Made by a program: the position numbers and the translations under genes. Below the pieces are notes generated by a model. That model did no database searches. It was not told the DNA's origin and was given only the letters and a program-made list of their open reading frames with translations. From Monodelphis domestica (taxonomy: Eukaryota; Chordata; Mammalia; Didelphimorphia; Didelphidae), in the NCBI RefSeq assembly GCF_027887165.1, contig NC_077227.1, positions 445,164,895 to 445,228,894 on the forward strand: a stretch of DNA of 64,000 nt. Reading direction: 5' to 3'. Position 1 is the first letter of the stretch. The number at the start of each line of letters is the position of its first letter. This document shows positions 53,991 through 63,431 of the stretch, in pieces.

Positions 53991-54190
53991 AAGGAACTGA
54001 TGCAGAGCAAAATAAGCAGAACTGGGAGAACATTGTATATAATAACAGCAATATTGGTTGATGATTATCTGTGAAAACTTGACTTCTCTCAGCCATGCAA
54101 TGATCTGGCACAGTCCTGAAAGACTTATATTGGGAAATGCTCCAGAGAAAGAACTGTTGGAGTCATCTTTCACATCAATGAAAAAAAAAA
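53991..54190 (+). mobile_element. L1 3' fragment beside the SINE, A-tailed
   Basis: 'GGAACTGATGCAGAGCAAAA', 'AGAACTGGGAGAACATTGTA', 'GCCATGCAATGATCTGGCAC' and 'AGAAAGAACTGTTGGAGTC' then an A-run at 54,180-54,190. It lies between the second and a third copy of the AAGAAGATA(A/G)GG motif (54,190-54,201). Confidence 0.85.
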
Positions 54191-54203
54191 AGAAGATAGG
54201 GTC

Positions 54204-54375
54204 CAAGTCAGGCCGAGAAACAGGAGGTCCTGGTTTCAAGTGTAACCTCAGACACTTCCTAGCTGTGAGTCTCTGGGCAAATCACTTAACCCCCAAATGC
54301 CTACCTTTTACTCCTCTTTTGCCTTGGAACAGAAATTTAAAATTCATTCTAAGATGGAAGATAAGGGCTTAAAAA
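54204..54375 (+). mobile_element. A-tailed marsupial SINE, 5' shortened
   Basis: 'CAGGAGGTCCTGGTTTCAAG', 'GGGCAAATCACTTAACCCCC' and 'CTAAGATGGAAGATAAGGGC' then TTAAAAAATG. It lacks the first 30 or so bases. Confidence 0.85.
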
Positions 54376-54379
54376 ATGA

Positions 54380-54505
54380 TACAGCTCAACGCCTAATTTT
54401 ACAGATGAGGAAATTGAGGTCTAAAAAGGTTAAATGGCTTCCCCATCGTCATTGAGAAGTTAAGGGGCAAAGCCACTGAGGGGTCCCATGGCTCTGAATC
54501 CATGA
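54380..54505 (-). mobile_element. MIR-like SINE fragment
   Basis: 'GCCTAATTTTACAGATGAGG' and 'AAATTGAGGTCTAAAAAGGT' are the reversed SINE core. Confidence 0.65.
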
Positions 54506-54599
54506 TCCCCATTTCCCCGAGTGATCTTGCCTTCTCAGCCAGCCCTGCTCGAGCAGAGCCTCCCTTGCAATCTCCTAGGCTCCTATTTGCTTCTCCCTC

Positions 54600-55160
54600 T
54601 TTAAGTTTTAACTAAGCCAGGCAGTCGGGAACACGCTAGTCAAACCACTCCCGTTGTCTCTGCTGGTGTTGCTGAAACAAACTGCTCCAGGCCGCCCGAA
54701 GGCAGACATTCGGAGTTTCTCGGTTGAATCCAGCAGAGAAGTTTCTTGCATCACTGTTGAATGCCATCATGCTGTGATTAGTTAATCATTAAGTACATGG
54801 TGCTTTTAATTAACTGCCAACCCATCTCGGGCAGCTGTTCTGCGAATCACATTTGATCACGCTTCCCCCAGTCTGTGGTGATGGAGCACTTCAGAAACAC
54901 AATTGGTGCTTTTGGCTCGTGCTGCTCCGGCTGTTACCGCTGCGACTGCCACCACCGCAGAGCATCTATCCCGGCCCCCGGTGCCCAAGAAGAAGGGAGA
55001 CATGGGATTGGTGAGCTCTGGCGGCGGCGGTGGCTGGTGCTGCTGCCGGCTGGTCCTGGTGCTGCTGCTGCCCTGGAGCCCGCCCGTGGAGGACTGCTCA
55101 GAGCGGGGCCTGTAAGGCATGTGTGTCGTCCAGTCCCGTCTGGCTGTGCCACAGGTAGAG
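54600..55160. promoter_or_regulatory. CpG-rich patch, candidate promoter/CpG island
   Basis: In a window otherwise poor in CpG, this stretch has many CpGs, densest at 54,918-55,130 (for example 'CTCGTGCTGCTCCGGCTGTT', 'CTGGCGGCGGCGGTGGCTGG', 'GAGCCCGCCCGTGGAGGACT'). Upstream, 54,770-54,860 holds homeobox-type TTAGTTAATCATTAAG and TTTTAATTAACTGCC. No transposon is recognised within it. A gene promoter or first exon is the simplest reading, but this is inference. Confidence 0.5.
55002..55112 (+). CDS. Candidate signal-peptide first exon, unidentified
   Basis: An ATG at 55,002 opens a 37-codon frame: MGLVSSGGGGGWCCCR, then a hydrophobic core LVLVLLLPW, then SPPVEDCSERGL. This is the n-, h- and c-region order of a secretory signal peptide, with possible cleavage after SPP. 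The frame meets TAA at once, but that TAA lies inside CTGTAAGG, so an exon ending at CCT with a GTAAGG donor (GT at 55,112-55,113) would bypass it. The surrounding sequence is CpG-rich, as for first exons. Weaknesses: the ATG context GAGACATGG is only moderate, no downstream exon is identified, and GGC/CTG repeats alone can give this pattern. The gene is not recognised. Confidence 0.3.
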
Positions 55161-55267
55161 AGACAAACAGAAGACAGACTGACAGACGACAGAGACAAGA
55201 CGGCGAGACAGGGAGACAGGAGGGATTTCTGGGTGCCTACTGGTTTTGTGTTTGTGTGGATTGAGTC

Positions 55268-55445
55268 ACTAATGGTTACAGTGGAAAGAGTCCCAGATCT
55301 GGAGGCAAAGGACCTGGGTTCAAATTTCTACAAAGCACATGCTGTTGACCTCAAGCACATGACTTAACCCTCCTGAGCCTCATTTTCCTTCTCTGTAAAA
55401 TGAAGTTGGACTAGGTCGCCTCTAAGGTCCCCTCCTCCAGAGAAC
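55268..55445 (+). mobile_element. MIR-like SINE
   Basis: 'GGAGGCAAAGGACCTGGGTT', 'TCCTGAGCCTCATTTTCCTT', 'CTCTGTAAAATGAAGTTGGA' and 'CTAGGTCGCCTCTAAGGTCC' give a well-preserved forward copy. Confidence 0.85.
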
Positions 55446-56162
55446 CTGTCATCCTAGATTTAGAGCCAGAGTACTTGGGTTTGGGGCTTGGAACGGCTAG
55501 TAAAAATCAACCTCTTAACTGCTTCTATGTACTAATATCACCTTCAACTTCTAAAATAAAGGCAGATCACCCTGATGGCACTGAACCCCTGTAAACAGGG
55601 GGGGGGGGGGCCAGGCCATCTGATCTCAAATCTCTCTAGCCTAGGAATCCTCAGAATGTGTGCGCACAATGGATATGTGTGTTTACAGGGACAGTGAATG
55701 CCCTTGTGTGCAAGGCTTTGTTTACTTGTATGCATGGATGTTCCTGTCTGAAGACTTTGCAGCACTAAGATATATAGCAGGACCACGTGTGTGTCTATAT
55801 GTTAGCACATGGTTGGTGCTTACGTCTTCATTACTAGGTATGTGTCAGTGCATGGGGTCTCTGCATGGTCCCTGAGCACCCAGAATTCAACAGGAAGTGA
55901 TATCAATCAACATAGTTACAACTTGGCCAAGATCACAACAGAGAGCAAGTAGCAAACTCAACATTTGAACCCAGGCCCTCTGACTCCAAATCAAGCATAC
56001 TTTTCCAGGATGATATATCCCACCCAACTCTGTTTTTTCTCAGAGATATTATTATCCTTCACAGTCCTAATGCCTAATTTTCAAACTGAGAAAATCTCAG
56101 AGCCAGATAATGAGAATTTGCTTCCTTTAAACACCCATAAATTACATATTTAAATGAGGAAG
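55446..56162. other. Unassigned, with G12 tract and a MIR fragment
   Basis: A pure G-run lies at 55,599-55,610. A reversed SINE piece at about 55,925-55,990 shows GGCCAAGATCACAACAGAGA and 'CATTTGAACCCAGGCCCTCT'. The rest is unassigned. Confidence 0.45.
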
Positions 56163-56475
56163 TCAATGAAGAAACTTGTATTAAGTCCTTACTGTGTGCT
56201 GGCTCTAGGCTAAGCTCTGAGGATGCAGAGGTAAAAGTGAAATAGTCCCCACGTTCTCATGGGGGAAGATAGCAAACAAATAACTATATCCATGACATAT
56301 AACCAGTCAGTTAGTCAAAGCAGCATTTATTAAGTCTTTACAAGGTGGCACTTACAATTTATTAAGCACTTACATGGCACATGCTATGTAATAGAGATAA
56401 AAAGAACATTTCTTAAGATAAAATAAAACAGTCCCTAATCTTAAGAAGCGGACAGCCTAAGGGAAGACATTTGCA
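56163..56475 (-). mobile_element. Two adjoining L2 3' end fragments
   Basis: First 'TTACTGTGTGCTGGCTCTAG' with 'CCCACGTTCTCATGGGGGAA', then at about 56,320 'AAAGCAGCATTTATTAAGTC' with 'CAGTCCCTAATCTTAAGAAG'. The repeated 3' ends show two separate insertions. Confidence 0.7.
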
Positions 56476-56895
56476 GGCAAGGTGGGAGGTGGTGAGAGAA
56501 TGGTGGAGACTGAGAGGAGGCTAGGACTGCAAAGATGGGGAGAGGGGCTGCTAGTCAGTTTGTCCTCAGGAATCTGTTTAGTTCTGGCCCATGGAAAGAC
56601 AGCCAGTCTCTGCTAATTCTCTCCCTGGGCTGTCAAGGGCAGCACTTCCGCAAAAGGACCCAGATCCTGGGCCAGATCTGTAACAAGTCTGCAGAAAAGT
56701 GCGCTGTTTCTCAGGCAGTGTTATAATTGAATCCTAGAGGAAAAGGGGTGCCATTGGAACTCCCAAATGAGAGAGTGAATAAGACATTCCTGGGCTAGCA
56801 GGGCTTCACTAGAAGAAGGTCTCTATGACCACCACCAGCAGTAGTTTATAGGTATCCAGGAATTTACAAACATTATTACATGGATATGCGTGTCA
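56476..56895. other. No recognised feature
   Basis: About 420 bases, moderately GC-rich and apparently non-repetitive, with no gene recognised. Confidence 0.35.
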
Positions 56896-57170
56896 GAGGC
56901 AGCTGGATGGCTCAGTGGATAGAGTGCTAAACCTGAGTCAGGAAGACTTCACTTCAAATCCAGCCTCAGACAATTCCTAGCTGTGTGACTCTAGGCAAGT
57001 CACTTAACCTCCGATTTCCTGACAAAAAGGATCCACTGAATCCACCAGAGAAGGAAATGGCAAACTACTCCAGAATATTCTTGCCAAGAAAAAAAACCCA
57101 TGCACAGCTACAGTTCATGGTGTCTCAAAGAGTCAGACATGACTGAACCACTGAATAACAGCAACAGATA
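56896..57170 (+). mobile_element. MAR1/WSINE-like SINE, full length
   Basis: 'GGCAGCTGGATGGCTCAGTG', 'GACTTCACTTCAAATCCAGC', 'CTAGGCAAGTCACTTAACCT', 'GAAGGAAATGGCAAACTACT', 'GTCTCAAAGAGTCAGACATG' and ACTGAACCACTGAATAAC. It carries an extended middle ('CCTGACAAAAAGGATCCACT') that differs from the 46,534 copy, so it is another subfamily. Confidence 0.92.
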
Positions 57171-57174
57171 TCAT

Positions 57175-57500
57175 TTGTTCCTCTCAACAGCCCCATAATG
57201 TGAAAAGTGTATATGTATTATTTCTCCTATTTTAAAGGTTTGGAAACCAAGGTCCCAAAAAGGGAAATGACTTACCCAAGCTAACAACTCATAAATTAAG
57301 CTAGAAATTTGATGGATAGATCATCATATTTACTGTTGAAGGGGATCTAATACAAATCCCTCACTTTACAAATAAGAAAATTGAGGACAAGAGAGGTTAA
57401 ATGATTTGCTCCAAGTCACATGGGAAATAAGTTAAGACTAGAACACAGGTTCCTTAGACTCCCAGTCTAAGGCTGTTTCCATTATGCCACTGTAAATTAC
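57175..57500 (-). mobile_element. Two adjoining reversed MIR-type SINE fragments
   Basis: 57,175-57,300: 'GTTCCTCTCAACAGCCCCAT', 'CTCCTATTTTAAAGGTTTGG'. 57,325-57,500: 'AATCCCTCACTTTACAAATA', 'AGAAAATTGAGGACAAGAGA', 'TCCATTATGCCACTG'. Confidence 0.7.
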
Positions 57501-58789
57501 GTCTGACTCTCAAGCTACTCCTCTCTTTATCATTCCATGGTCAATCAAGGCTAGAACAAGATAACAAGCTAGAGAATAACTATATATGGTGACCCAAAAG
57601 TCATCATTCAGTTTTAAACTCTCATAACTAATTAAACTCAAAATATTTAAGTTATTAAAGCTGTGATTTATGGGACACTGTGTTTCTAAATCTTTTATCC
57701 CATCATCCTAAATATAGATAGGATAAATATAGATATAAATATAGATGGCATATATATAGATAGCCTATATATTAATACACAGATATTATCACCTGGGTTC
57801 TCTTCATCTCCGTTTCTCTCCATCCCCCAAAAAATACACACGTGTGTACTCTCACATACATACGGGGCCCCTATAATTTTATAAATGTCAATATCTTCAT
57901 TACCAATTGAACCAGAGAGCTCTGACCATTTGAAGAGTACATTTAAGGTTCGAGTCACCTCTTTCCTTTACCTAGTCCCCCACCAGAGAGGCCTTTTCCT
58001 AGAGAGAAATGCAGCTTCGTTCTCCAGCTTTTTAAGAATGGAGATGCTACTAGGACAATCTCCTTCTGGACAGAGGGAAATTAAATCGTCTCTAATTATC
58101 GTTCTCAGAGTGCCGTGTCCTCTTTCCTACAGATCCACGCTCTCCCTCCTCTGGCCCCTTGAGAGCTAGGGTTTTATTCCTATTTAAATTACAATTATAA
58201 TAATTAGGCTGGAAAGGAAGTTGGAGCTCAGGGGCTGGGATGTGCCAGACGGCCCCCTGGAGGTATGATTTGGGACTAGCTCATTATGGTCAGTGCTAAA
58301 CTTTTCCATTTAATCGAGTCACTCTGTTCTTGAGGTCAGGAAACCTAATGTCCTTAGACTCTATTTCCTACAAGGCTTAAGCCTACCCAGGGAGGTCTGG
58401 CAAAGGTAACTAAGTCCTAGTTTGATATTTCTGGGCAGTTGTGGCAAGTAATACATGATGGCCCAACCAGGCCAATGTGGTACATAGTTACTCCTTTGCT
58501 GTTCTCCCCTCAAAAATCAGTTTATGATCTAAAAATGCAGAGGGGAGACAGTGGAGAAGGTGTAGTGCAACAAGATCTGGCAAAGCCCTCCCTGCCCTGG
58601 TCTAGTGATCTTAGAAGCCTGGTAGGCATTGGTAGGTAGAAGGCCTGGAAGTTACTACTCATTCTTTAAGCCACACATACCAGTCTTGGGCATTGTCTGA
58701 GACCAAAACCACTCTCTTGTTATAGCAGTCCCTTATGAACTTTTTCCCTTTTGCCACACACTTTCAAATCTATTATCTTGTTAGATTGG
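57501..58789. other. Non-repetitive stretch with AT-rich homeobox-type motifs
   Basis: Apart from TATAGA-rich simple sequence at about 57,709-57,775, no repeat is recognised over 1.2 kb. The 58,070-58,330 part contains TTAAATCGTCTCTAATTATC, AATTACAATTATAATAATTA and CATTTAATCGAGTCACTC. Such TAAT-rich, repeat-free sequence is typical of conserved non-coding elements; conservation itself cannot be seen here. Confidence 0.35.
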
Positions 58790-59210
58790 CACAATATTTT
58801 CTATGAGGAAGACTGGAGAGGTAGCATAGCTTCTTTTAACAAAGGAGGAAACAGAAGCTCACAGAGATGAAATGACTAACTCAGGCTCACACATCTTATC
58901 AAATTCAAGTCTGGTTTCCTGACTTTAAATCAATTTTAGGGCTAAAGGGGCCCTTAGCAGATCATTGATTTCAATGTTCTCATTTTAGAGGTAAGGAAAC
59001 TGAAATTCAGAGATCTTATCTTGCCCAAGGTCATACAGGGACCTATATGTTCTTGAATCAGAATTTGAACCTAGGTCCTCCAAATCCAGCCCTCTCAACC
59101 ACAGTATACTGTACCCCACATAGAAAATATCACAGCTAGAAGGAACCTTAGAAACCATCTAATCTGACCTCATTTTGTGGATGAGGAAAAACCGAGGCCC
59201 AGGGCAAGGT
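58790..59210 (-). mobile_element. Three adjoining reversed MIR-type SINE fragments
   Basis: 58,830-58,920: 'AAACAGAAGCTCACAGAGAT'. 58,940-59,115: 'TCTCATTTTAGAGGTAAGGA', 'AATTTGAACCTAGGTCCTCC'. 59,120-59,210: 'CACAGCTAGAAGGAACCTTA', 'CCTCATTTTGTGGATGAGGA'. The repeated cores show separate insertions. Confidence 0.7.
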
Positions 59211-59929
59211 TCTTTCAATATCCACTGTTGTGTCTCAGCCATACCCACCTCCAAAATATCCAGTTTTCAGTCTTGACCCTCCTCTCTAGCAGGCAAGGAG
59301 CCTTTGGTGCCTGTCCTCCCAGAACCCCTCCAAGGACGCCAGCATTCTCTCTCTCTTCCCAGAACTAGAAGAGATGTTCCCTCCAAGAAGAGACTGTAAG
59401 TTTCCGAATATGTAAATTGTGGAACATTCTCTGGCACATTCATTCAGTGACTTAATTGAGACATTTGCTTGGTGTGTCCTCAAAATCTAGGGCAGATACG
59501 GTGCTTGGAGTGTCTGTCAGCAGCTCCACTGACTCAGGCTCCATGCTGTGACTTCGGGGACTTAATGGGTTTTCGATGGAACTTGGTCCAGCAACAGGGA
59601 AGTCAGTTCACTCTAATAAGATAATATATATTTTAAATGACCCCTGTGAATTGCAATGATATTGGGTATTAAAATACCAAAAAGTAGGACAAAATAAAAA
59701 CTCCCAACCACCATCCTTCCAGTAGCTACATGGAGAGAACAGAAATCTCGGTAGATTTCACCCACATTCTATTGCCTGGCAGAGCACAGGCCAATCCAGG
59801 TGAGTTTTGTACTTTTTTGTCATCCCTAGCATTTCCTCTGGGCTTCAGGAATGGAGCCTCTTTCCTCTAGCCAAAGGAGAAAAGAAAAGGCACCAAGAAA
59901 GGCACTAAGTTTTGTTTTTTTAATCTCCT
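59211..59929. other. No recognised feature
   Basis: About 720 bases, non-repetitive in appearance, no frame over 65 codons. Confidence 0.35.
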
Positions 59930-60445
59930 CTGTTACTAATTCAATGTATGACCTTGGACAAGTCACTTATCTCTGTGACTGCTTCATTAGCCATCAAATG
60001 AGAGATAAGACCATCCTATATAACTCATAGCTATGTTCAGGTTTTGAGGATACATTTAGTAAACACTTATAAATAGCTTCTGTTTTAAAGCAAATTGTTA
60101 GACACAATTGGTTGACAAAAATCCTAAAACATAACGGGTCCTGATCTCAGATTCCCTTTCATCCAACCTCCTGTCTTACCAATGAAAAATCTGAGGACCA
60201 AAAGGCTAAGTGACTTTTCCAAGGTCGCATAGGTAATAAATAACAAGAGATGGGATTCAAACTCAGGTTGCACTAACACCAAATTCTTACAATCTGATAG
60301 GTCAAATAAAATAATGAATATAAATGCATACTATTTATGTGACCCTGGGCATGTAATTCCCCCTCTCCAGTGACTTAGTTTCCTTTTCTGTAAAATAAGA
60401 GGTTTAAACAAGAAGTTTTCTAAAGTTTCTTTCAACTCTATATGA
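59930..60445. mobile_element. Cluster of MIR-type SINE fragments
   Basis: 59,935-60,020 (+): 'GACCTTGGACAAGTCACTTA'. 60,140-60,290 (-): 'CCAACCTCCTGTCTTACCAA', 'GGGATTCAAACTCAGGTTGC'. 60,335-60,445 (+): 'TATGTGACCCTGGGCATGTA', 'GTTTCCTTTTCTGTAAAATA'. All are partial. Confidence 0.6.
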
Positions 60446-60494
60446 TATAAAATGTTTCAAAAAGTTTACAGTTCATTTCAACAAGGCTTTTTTA

Positions 60495-60715
60495 AGACTT
60501 TTTGTGTCCATGGAACTGTAGTAGCCAGTGAGGATGGCAAAAATGAAATAGCCCCTGCCCTCATGAAGCTTACTTCTCCCATGAGGATACAAAATGTATC
60601 CAAGTAAGTAAATACAAAGTAATATACATTTGCACAAAGTAAAACATAATAATTCCAAGAGAGAAGGATGGGGGAAGACTCCATGTAGGAGCTGGCACCT
60701 AAAATGTCCTGTTTT
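60495..60715 (-). mobile_element. L2 LINE 3' region fragment
   Basis: 'GCCCCTGCCCTCATGAAGCT' followed by 'GGATACAAAATGTATCCAAG' matches the reversed L2 3' UTR. Confidence 0.62.
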
Positions 60716-60922
60716 TGTTTTTGTTTTTCTAACCCTTATCTTCCATTTCAGAATCTATACTGTGTATTGGTTCTAAGGCAGAAGAGTGATAAGAGCTAGG
60801 CAATAGGGGTAAAGTGACTTGCCCAGGGTCACATAGGTAGGAAGTGTCTGAGGTCAGATTTGAGCCCAGGACCTCCCGTCTCTATGCCCGGCTCTCAAAC
60901 CACTGGGCTATCCAGTTGTCTT
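60716..60922 (-). mobile_element. A-tailed marsupial SINE, full length
   Basis: 'CTAACCCTTATCTTCCATTT', 'CTGTGTATTGGTTCTAAGGC', 'CAGGGTCACATAGGTAGGAA', 'CCCAGGACCTCCCGTCTCTA', 'CTCTCAAACCACTGGGCTAT'. The tail at the left is (TTTTTG)n-like. Confidence 0.92.
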
Positions 60923-61099
60923 CCTGAAATGTACTTTGAAGAAAGCTAGAGATCCTACATGCAAAGGGAAGGAAGGCTTACAGATGTTAGGGATTGCTAT
61001 TGTTAAAGGAGCTACTTTGCCTGTCCTTGATCAGCACTTGGAACCTGTACTCTGGATTCTGAAAGAAAACTCCTTAGCTCTGCACTTCTGAGATGCATA

Positions 61100-62858
61100 T
61101 TCACATTCATCCTATTCTGTGCTGAATTGCTAGTCACTGTCCCCTTGGCCCTTCCTGCCTATTCTTCATACTCAATGTGACCTCCAGTCCCTCTACCCCT
61201 CCATCATTCCCCAAATCATCAACTGCAGTGCCCTGGCTACACTCTCCTCTCTTCCAATCGACCCATTTGATAAATAAGGTCAACTCTACAATGCCCTCTA
61301 TTGTAAATCCCTTTCCCCCCATTCTGATCACCAGTCATAATTTAGCAAATCCCAACTCTGGATTGCTCCTACCATCTTGCCCACTTTGTTTCTACTCAAA
61401 AGCTGCTGAATGAAGCTGGAAGAAGTCATAGAACCATGCTGGTCTGGTCCACTACAAATTTCTGTATCTAATCTCAACCAGGTCCTCACCGAAACAAAAC
61501 AATCCTCCTCCTCTTCCCTAAATGATTCTCTATCCCACTCAAAACAGCAGTTACTTCAAACTTTCTCTTCTCTACTCAAGCATCCTGTGGTACCCCCTCC
61601 CAGGCATCCTCTGACCTGAAGACTGTGCCTCTTCATCAAAAAATGAGCACCTTTGCCAAGATCTCCTTCGTCTTCCCCTTTCATCCTCTGAAATCCTCCT
61701 CCCTTGCAGCATCTGATGAAGAGGTAGCCCTTCTCCTCACCAAGGCCAACCTTTCTACCTATAATATACCCTTGATGCCATGCTCTCCCATCTCCTTTAG
61801 CAGATTTCCCTCACCATTATCCCTACTCATTCTCTCTCCATTCAATCTCATCTACCTACTGGCTTCTTCACTGCTACTTACAATATGCTCATGCAAATGT
61901 CCCATGAATTCCCCTTGCTTAAAAAAAAAAACCATCACCCAATCCAGATATTTTTGCTAGTTATCATCCTATATAAGAACCAATCTTTCTTTCTCAGCTA
62001 AACTCCTTCCTCTCCTCACTGTCTTCTCAGTCCTCTGTAATTTAGATGGCAACCTTATCATTCAACAGAAACTTCTCCCTCTAAAATTAGCAATGTTCTC
62101 AGAACTGTAAAATCTAATGGCCTTTTCTTGATCTTCAAAGCCTTATTGACCCCTGTGCTGCCCTTCACCCTGTTGATCTCTCTCCCTCTGGATACTCGTC
62201 AGTATTTTTGCAACATTGGCTCCCCTCCTGTGTGAACACTTCTCAGTTCCATTTCTTGGAGCTTTATTCATATCACACAAACTAACTGTTGGTGCCCCCC
62301 ATTCTCTGTCCTAAACCCCGTACCCTTTTGCCTCTGTACTATCTCATATGGTGATCTCCTCACATGCCATGGGTTCAGTTATCATCTCTCTGCAGATGAT
62401 TCCCAGATCTATATACTTGACCTTAGACACTGTATTATCTGGTCCTTGACATGCTCCTGAACTGCAGTCCCACCTAACCTAATGACTATTGAACATTTAG
62501 AACAGGATGTCCTTAGAGGAACCTCAAATTCTATATCTTTTACCCCAAACCCACCCCTCTTTGGAACTTCCCTATTACTATCGAGAGTACCAGGATCCTC
62601 CCAGTCACCCAAGCTTAACTGGGTGTGTTACCAACTCTTTACTCTCACTAACTCCACATATCCAACCCATTGTCAAATCTTGTTAGTTCTACCTTTATAT
62701 CTCTCATAATACCCCTTCTCTCCATCTCAGTGCCAGCCCTCATCGCCTCCATAACTCTTGCAATAGCCTTCTAGTTTATCTCCTTGCCTCAAGTCCCTCT
62801 TCATTCCAAGCCATACTCCACAAAACTGTCATAGGAGTCATCCTAAAGATTAGGAATG
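61100..62858 (+). mobile_element. Long L2 LINE with reverse-transcriptase remnant
   Basis: About 1.75 kb of L2 ORF sequence. At 62,380-62,400 the + strand encodes YHLSADD followed by SQIYIL, matching the YADD catalytic box of CR1/L2 reverse transcriptase with Y to S; it is preceded by SYGDLLTCHGF. Downstream 'CATTGTCAAATCTTGTTAGT', 'ACTCTTGCAATAGCCTTCTA' and 'TCATAGGAGTCATCCTAAAG' follow L2 in order. This is the longest L2 in the window. Frames are broken; it resumes at 63,432. Confidence 0.85.
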
Positions 62859-63431
62859 AGAACTGATGCAAAGTGAAGTGAGCAGAACTAGAAGAATATT
62901 GTATACAGTGAGTGAACTGCTTGATGATCAACTATGAACTGCTCAGGGACAGCTAGGTAGATCAATGGATTGAGAACCAGGAATAGAAATGGGAGGTCCT
63001 GGGTTCAAATCTGTCCTCAGACACTTCCCAGCTGTGTGACCCTGGGCAAGTCACTTAACCCCCATTGCCTAACCCTCACCACTCTTCTGCCTTGGAACCA
63101 ATACACAGTATTGATTCTAAGGTGGAAGATAAGGATAAAAAAAAAGGAAGAAAGGCTTAGCTGCTCTGATCAATGCCATAATCCAAGACAATTCCAAAGG
63201 ACTTATGACGAAAAATGCTATCCACCTCCAGAGAAAGAACTGATGAACTCAGAATGCATGTTGAAGTGTACTTTCTTACTTTATTTTTCTTGCCATTCCC
63301 AACCCCACAACATGGATAATATGGAATTTATATGTTTAATATAATGCTTGCCTTCTCAAAAGGTGAGGGAGAAGCTAAAAAGAAGAGAATTTTGAGCTCA
63401 TTTTTTAAATAGATGTTTAAAAGTATTAAAA
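62859..63431 (+). mobile_element. L1 3' end inserted in the L2
   Basis: 5'-truncated L1: 'CAAAGTGAAGTGAGCAGAAC', 'GAATATTGTATACAGTGAGT', then after a SINE insertion 'CAATGCCATAATCCAAGACA', 'GAAAAATGCTATCCACCTCC', 'ACAACATGGATAATATGGAA' and a run of A. A short duplication AAAGATT (about 62,844 and 63,433) brackets it. L2 sequence continues on both sides. Confidence 0.85.
62946..63142 (+). mobile_element. A-tailed marsupial SINE inside the L1
   Basis: 'AGGGACAGCTAGGTAGATCA', 'GAGGTCCTGGGTTCAAATCT'-type 'GGTCCTGGGTTCAAATCTGT', 'GACCCTGGGCAAGTCACTTA', 'CCCATTGCCTAACCCTCACC', 'AGTATTGATTCTAAGGTGGA' and an A-run. Among the less diverged SINEs here. Confidence 0.93.

Noticed and set aside
54857-55198. 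Reverse-strand frames of 70-113 codons across the CpG-rich patch
   Set aside because: GC-rich DNA lacks stop codons on both strands; the forward signal-peptide frame is the better candidate.
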